Below, in pieces: positions 5,078 through 6,458 of a stretch of 6,458 nucleotides of DNA (position 1 is the stretch's first letter; each line of letters begins with the position of its first letter). This DNA comes from Pseudomonadota bacterium (lineage in GTDB: Bacteria; Pseudomonadota; Gammaproteobacteria; Burkholderiales; Burkholderiaceae_C). The position numbers were made by a program, and so were the translations under genes. The DNA lies in assembly GCA_018241985.1 (NCBI GenBank), contig JAFECV010000134.1, positions 1 through 6,458 of the forward strand, read 5' to 3'. The notes under the pieces were generated by a model, which was not told the DNA's origin, made no database searches, and saw only the letters and a program-made list of their open reading frames with translations.

Positions 5078-6458
5078 ATGTCAGTTTCGACCCAGGGACT
5101 ACGCGTCCGGTCCAGCTCGACGGCGCTGCGCAGCGCCGTCGAGTTGCTGTCGTCGATGCGGTTCTCGATCTCGCTGCTGACCGTGATCTGCATCGCGTCG
5201 GTCATCGGCACCGTGCTCCAGCAGGAGGAGCCGTACAGCAACTACGTGAACCAGTTCGGTCCGTTCTGGGCCGAAGTCTTCAGCACGCTCGGCCTCTATG
5301 CGGTCTACAGCGCCTGGTGGTTCCTGCTGATCCTCGCGTTCCTGGTGACCAGCACCTCGCTTTGCATCGCGCGCAATACGCCGAAGATCCTCGCCGACCT
5401 GAAGACCTTCAAGGAAGACATCCGCGAGCAAAGCCTGCAGGCGTTCGGCCTGCGCGCGCAGGCGGAGCTGAACGAACGGCCGCAGGCAGCCGCGGAACGC
5501 GTCAGGAAGACATTGACCGCGGCCGGCTGGCGCGTGAAGGTGCAGCAGCGACCGAACGGCTGGATGGTCGCGGCCAAGGCGGGGTCGATCAACAAGCTCG
5601 GCTACATCGCGGCGCACAGCGCGATCGTGCTGATCTGCCTGGGCGGGTTGCTCGACGGCAACCTGGGGCTGCGCGCGCAGATGTGGTTCGGCGGCAAGAC
5701 CCCGTACACCGGCGGCGGGCTGATCTCCGAAGTGAAGGCGCAGCACCGCCTCTCGCCGAGCAATCCGGCGTTCCGCGGCAACCTGCTGGTGTCCGAAGGC
5801 CAGGTGGCCGGCACCGCGATCCTGAACCAGCCCAAGGGGGTGGTGCTGCAGGATCTGCCGTTCTCGATCGAACTGAAGAAATTCGTCGTCGAGTACTACT
5901 CGACCGGCATGCCCAAGCTGTTCGCCAGCGACGTGGTGCTGCGCGACAACGCGACCGGCCGCACGAAGACGGCCCGGGTCGAGGTGAACCACCCGGTCAG
6001 CTTCGATGGCGTCGAGATCTACCAGTCCAGCTTCGACGACGGCGGATCGAGCGTGCAACTGCAGGCGATGCCGATGGACGGCAGTGGGAAGCCGTTCGTG
6101 GTCGACGGCACGATCGGCGGATCGACCCAGCTCACGCGCGCCGAGAGCGGCCGGCCGATGACGCTCGAATTCAGCGGCCTGCGCGTGATCAACGTCGAGA
6201 ATTTCGGCGACCGCTCGGCCGGGCGCGGCGGCGCCGACGTGCGCCGCGTCAACCTGCGCCAGGAAATCGACCAGAAGCTCGACGCGGCGAACCGGCTGAC
6301 CAGCGAGAAGACGATGCGCAACGTGGGCCCCAGCGTCAGCTACCGGCTGCGCGACGCGTCGGGCCAGGCGCGCGAATTCAACAACTACATGCTGCCGGTC
6401 GACATGGGCGACGGCGTTCCGGTGTTCCTGCTCGGCGTGCGCGACACGCCGGACGCGC
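5078..6458 (+). CDS. resB: Cytochrome c biogenesis protein ResB (Ccs1), N-terminal part, cut by the right edge
   Basis: ResB/Ccs1 works with CcsA (ResC) in System II cytochrome c maturation, handling heme and reduced apocytochrome at the periplasmic face of the inner membrane. The visible 460 residues begin MSVSTQGLRVRSS. Membrane segments lie at about 28-48 (FSISLLTVICIASVIGTVL), 74-97 (YAVYSAWWFLLILAFLVTST) and 175-193 (GYIAAHSAIVLICLGGLL). H180 in the third is a candidate for the conserved membrane histidine of the family. QQEEPYSNYVNQFGPFW (48-64) after the first segment is a typical ResB block. From about 195 on there is a long soluble periplasmic domain containing KLFASDVVLRD and VNHPVSFDGVEIYQSSF, also characteristic. 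Betaproteobacterial ResB proteins are around 700 residues, so the C-terminal part with the last membrane segment is missing. The ATG at 5078 precedes a positively charged N-terminus; no clear ribosome binding site is present. The next gene is expected to be ccsA/ccsB. Confidence 0.95.
   Translation, partial: MSVSTQGLRVRSSSTALRSAVELLSSMRFSISLLTVICIASVIGTVLQQEEPYSNYVNQFGPFWAEVFSTLGLYAVYSAWWFLLILAFLVTSTSLCIARNTPKILADLKTFKEDIREQSLQAFGLRAQAELNERPQAAAERVRKTLTAAGWRVKVQQRPNGWMVAAKAGSINKLGYIAAHSAIVLICLGGLLDGNLGLRAQMWFGGKTPYTGGGLISEVKAQHRLSPSNPAFRGNLLVSEGQVAGTAILNQPKGVVLQDLPFSIELKKFVVEYYSTGMPKLFASDVVLRDNATGRTKTARVEVNHPVSFDGVEIYQSSFDDGGSSVQLQAMPMDGSGKPFVVDGTIGGSTQLTRAESGRPMTLEFSGLRVINVENFGDRSAGRGGADVRRVNLRQEIDQKLDAANRLTSEKTMRNVGPSVSYRLRDASGQAREFNNYMLPVDMGDGVPVFLLGVRDTPDA

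Noticed and set aside
5099..6058. A 319-codon minus-strand frame opposite resB
   Set aside because: Its composition is rich in Arg, Asp, Gln and His with no recognisable motif, and it lies wholly antisense to a clear ResB sequence.

Overview
The window is GC-rich (roughly two thirds G+C by eye) and reads as ordinary chromosome of a betaproteobacterium in the order Burkholderiales, most likely Comamonadaceae or a close relative. The evidence is the divergent metK / tandem lpxL block, a cytochrome c4 gene directly before resB (the System II cytochrome c maturation set used by betaproteobacteria), an EngB sequence of the form I remember from Comamonadaceae, and an intergenic sequence I recall as a dispersed repeat of that family. 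The taxonomic call is from remembered family features, not from a search.

Layout from left to right. The 5' part of metK (SAM synthetase) lies on the minus strand and runs off the left edge. It diverges from two plus-strand lipid A late acyltransferase genes that overlap by an ATGA junction. A compact intergenic region of 172 bp carries candidate promoters for both directions that share their -10 bases. After the acyltransferases comes a hairpin-rich intergenic element of about 90 bp. It separates them from a convergent two-gene minus-strand unit: engB (ribosome-assembly GTPase), followed 26 bp later by an epoxide-hydrolase-like alpha/beta hydrolase. The engB/hydrolase junction is locally AT-rich and looks like a second repeat that has supplied the engB C-terminus.

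engB diverges from a cytochrome c4 gene. The gap between them holds a 33-bp perfect palindrome flanked by near-identical 9-bp direct repeats, and a 22-codon leader ORF whose stop overlaps the engB start as TGATG. Cytochrome c4 is followed by resB, cut by the right edge. The likely next gene, ccsA/ccsB, is outside the window.

Functionally this is core biology: methyl-donor synthesis, outer-membrane lipid A acylation, 50S subunit assembly, and periplasmic c-type cytochrome plus its heme-attachment machinery. I found no defence system, mobile-element gene, tRNA, rRNA or CRISPR array. The points worth a second look are in the spaces between genes: the two repeat-like elements, the palindrome and leader ORF before engB, and the overlapping divergent promoters.
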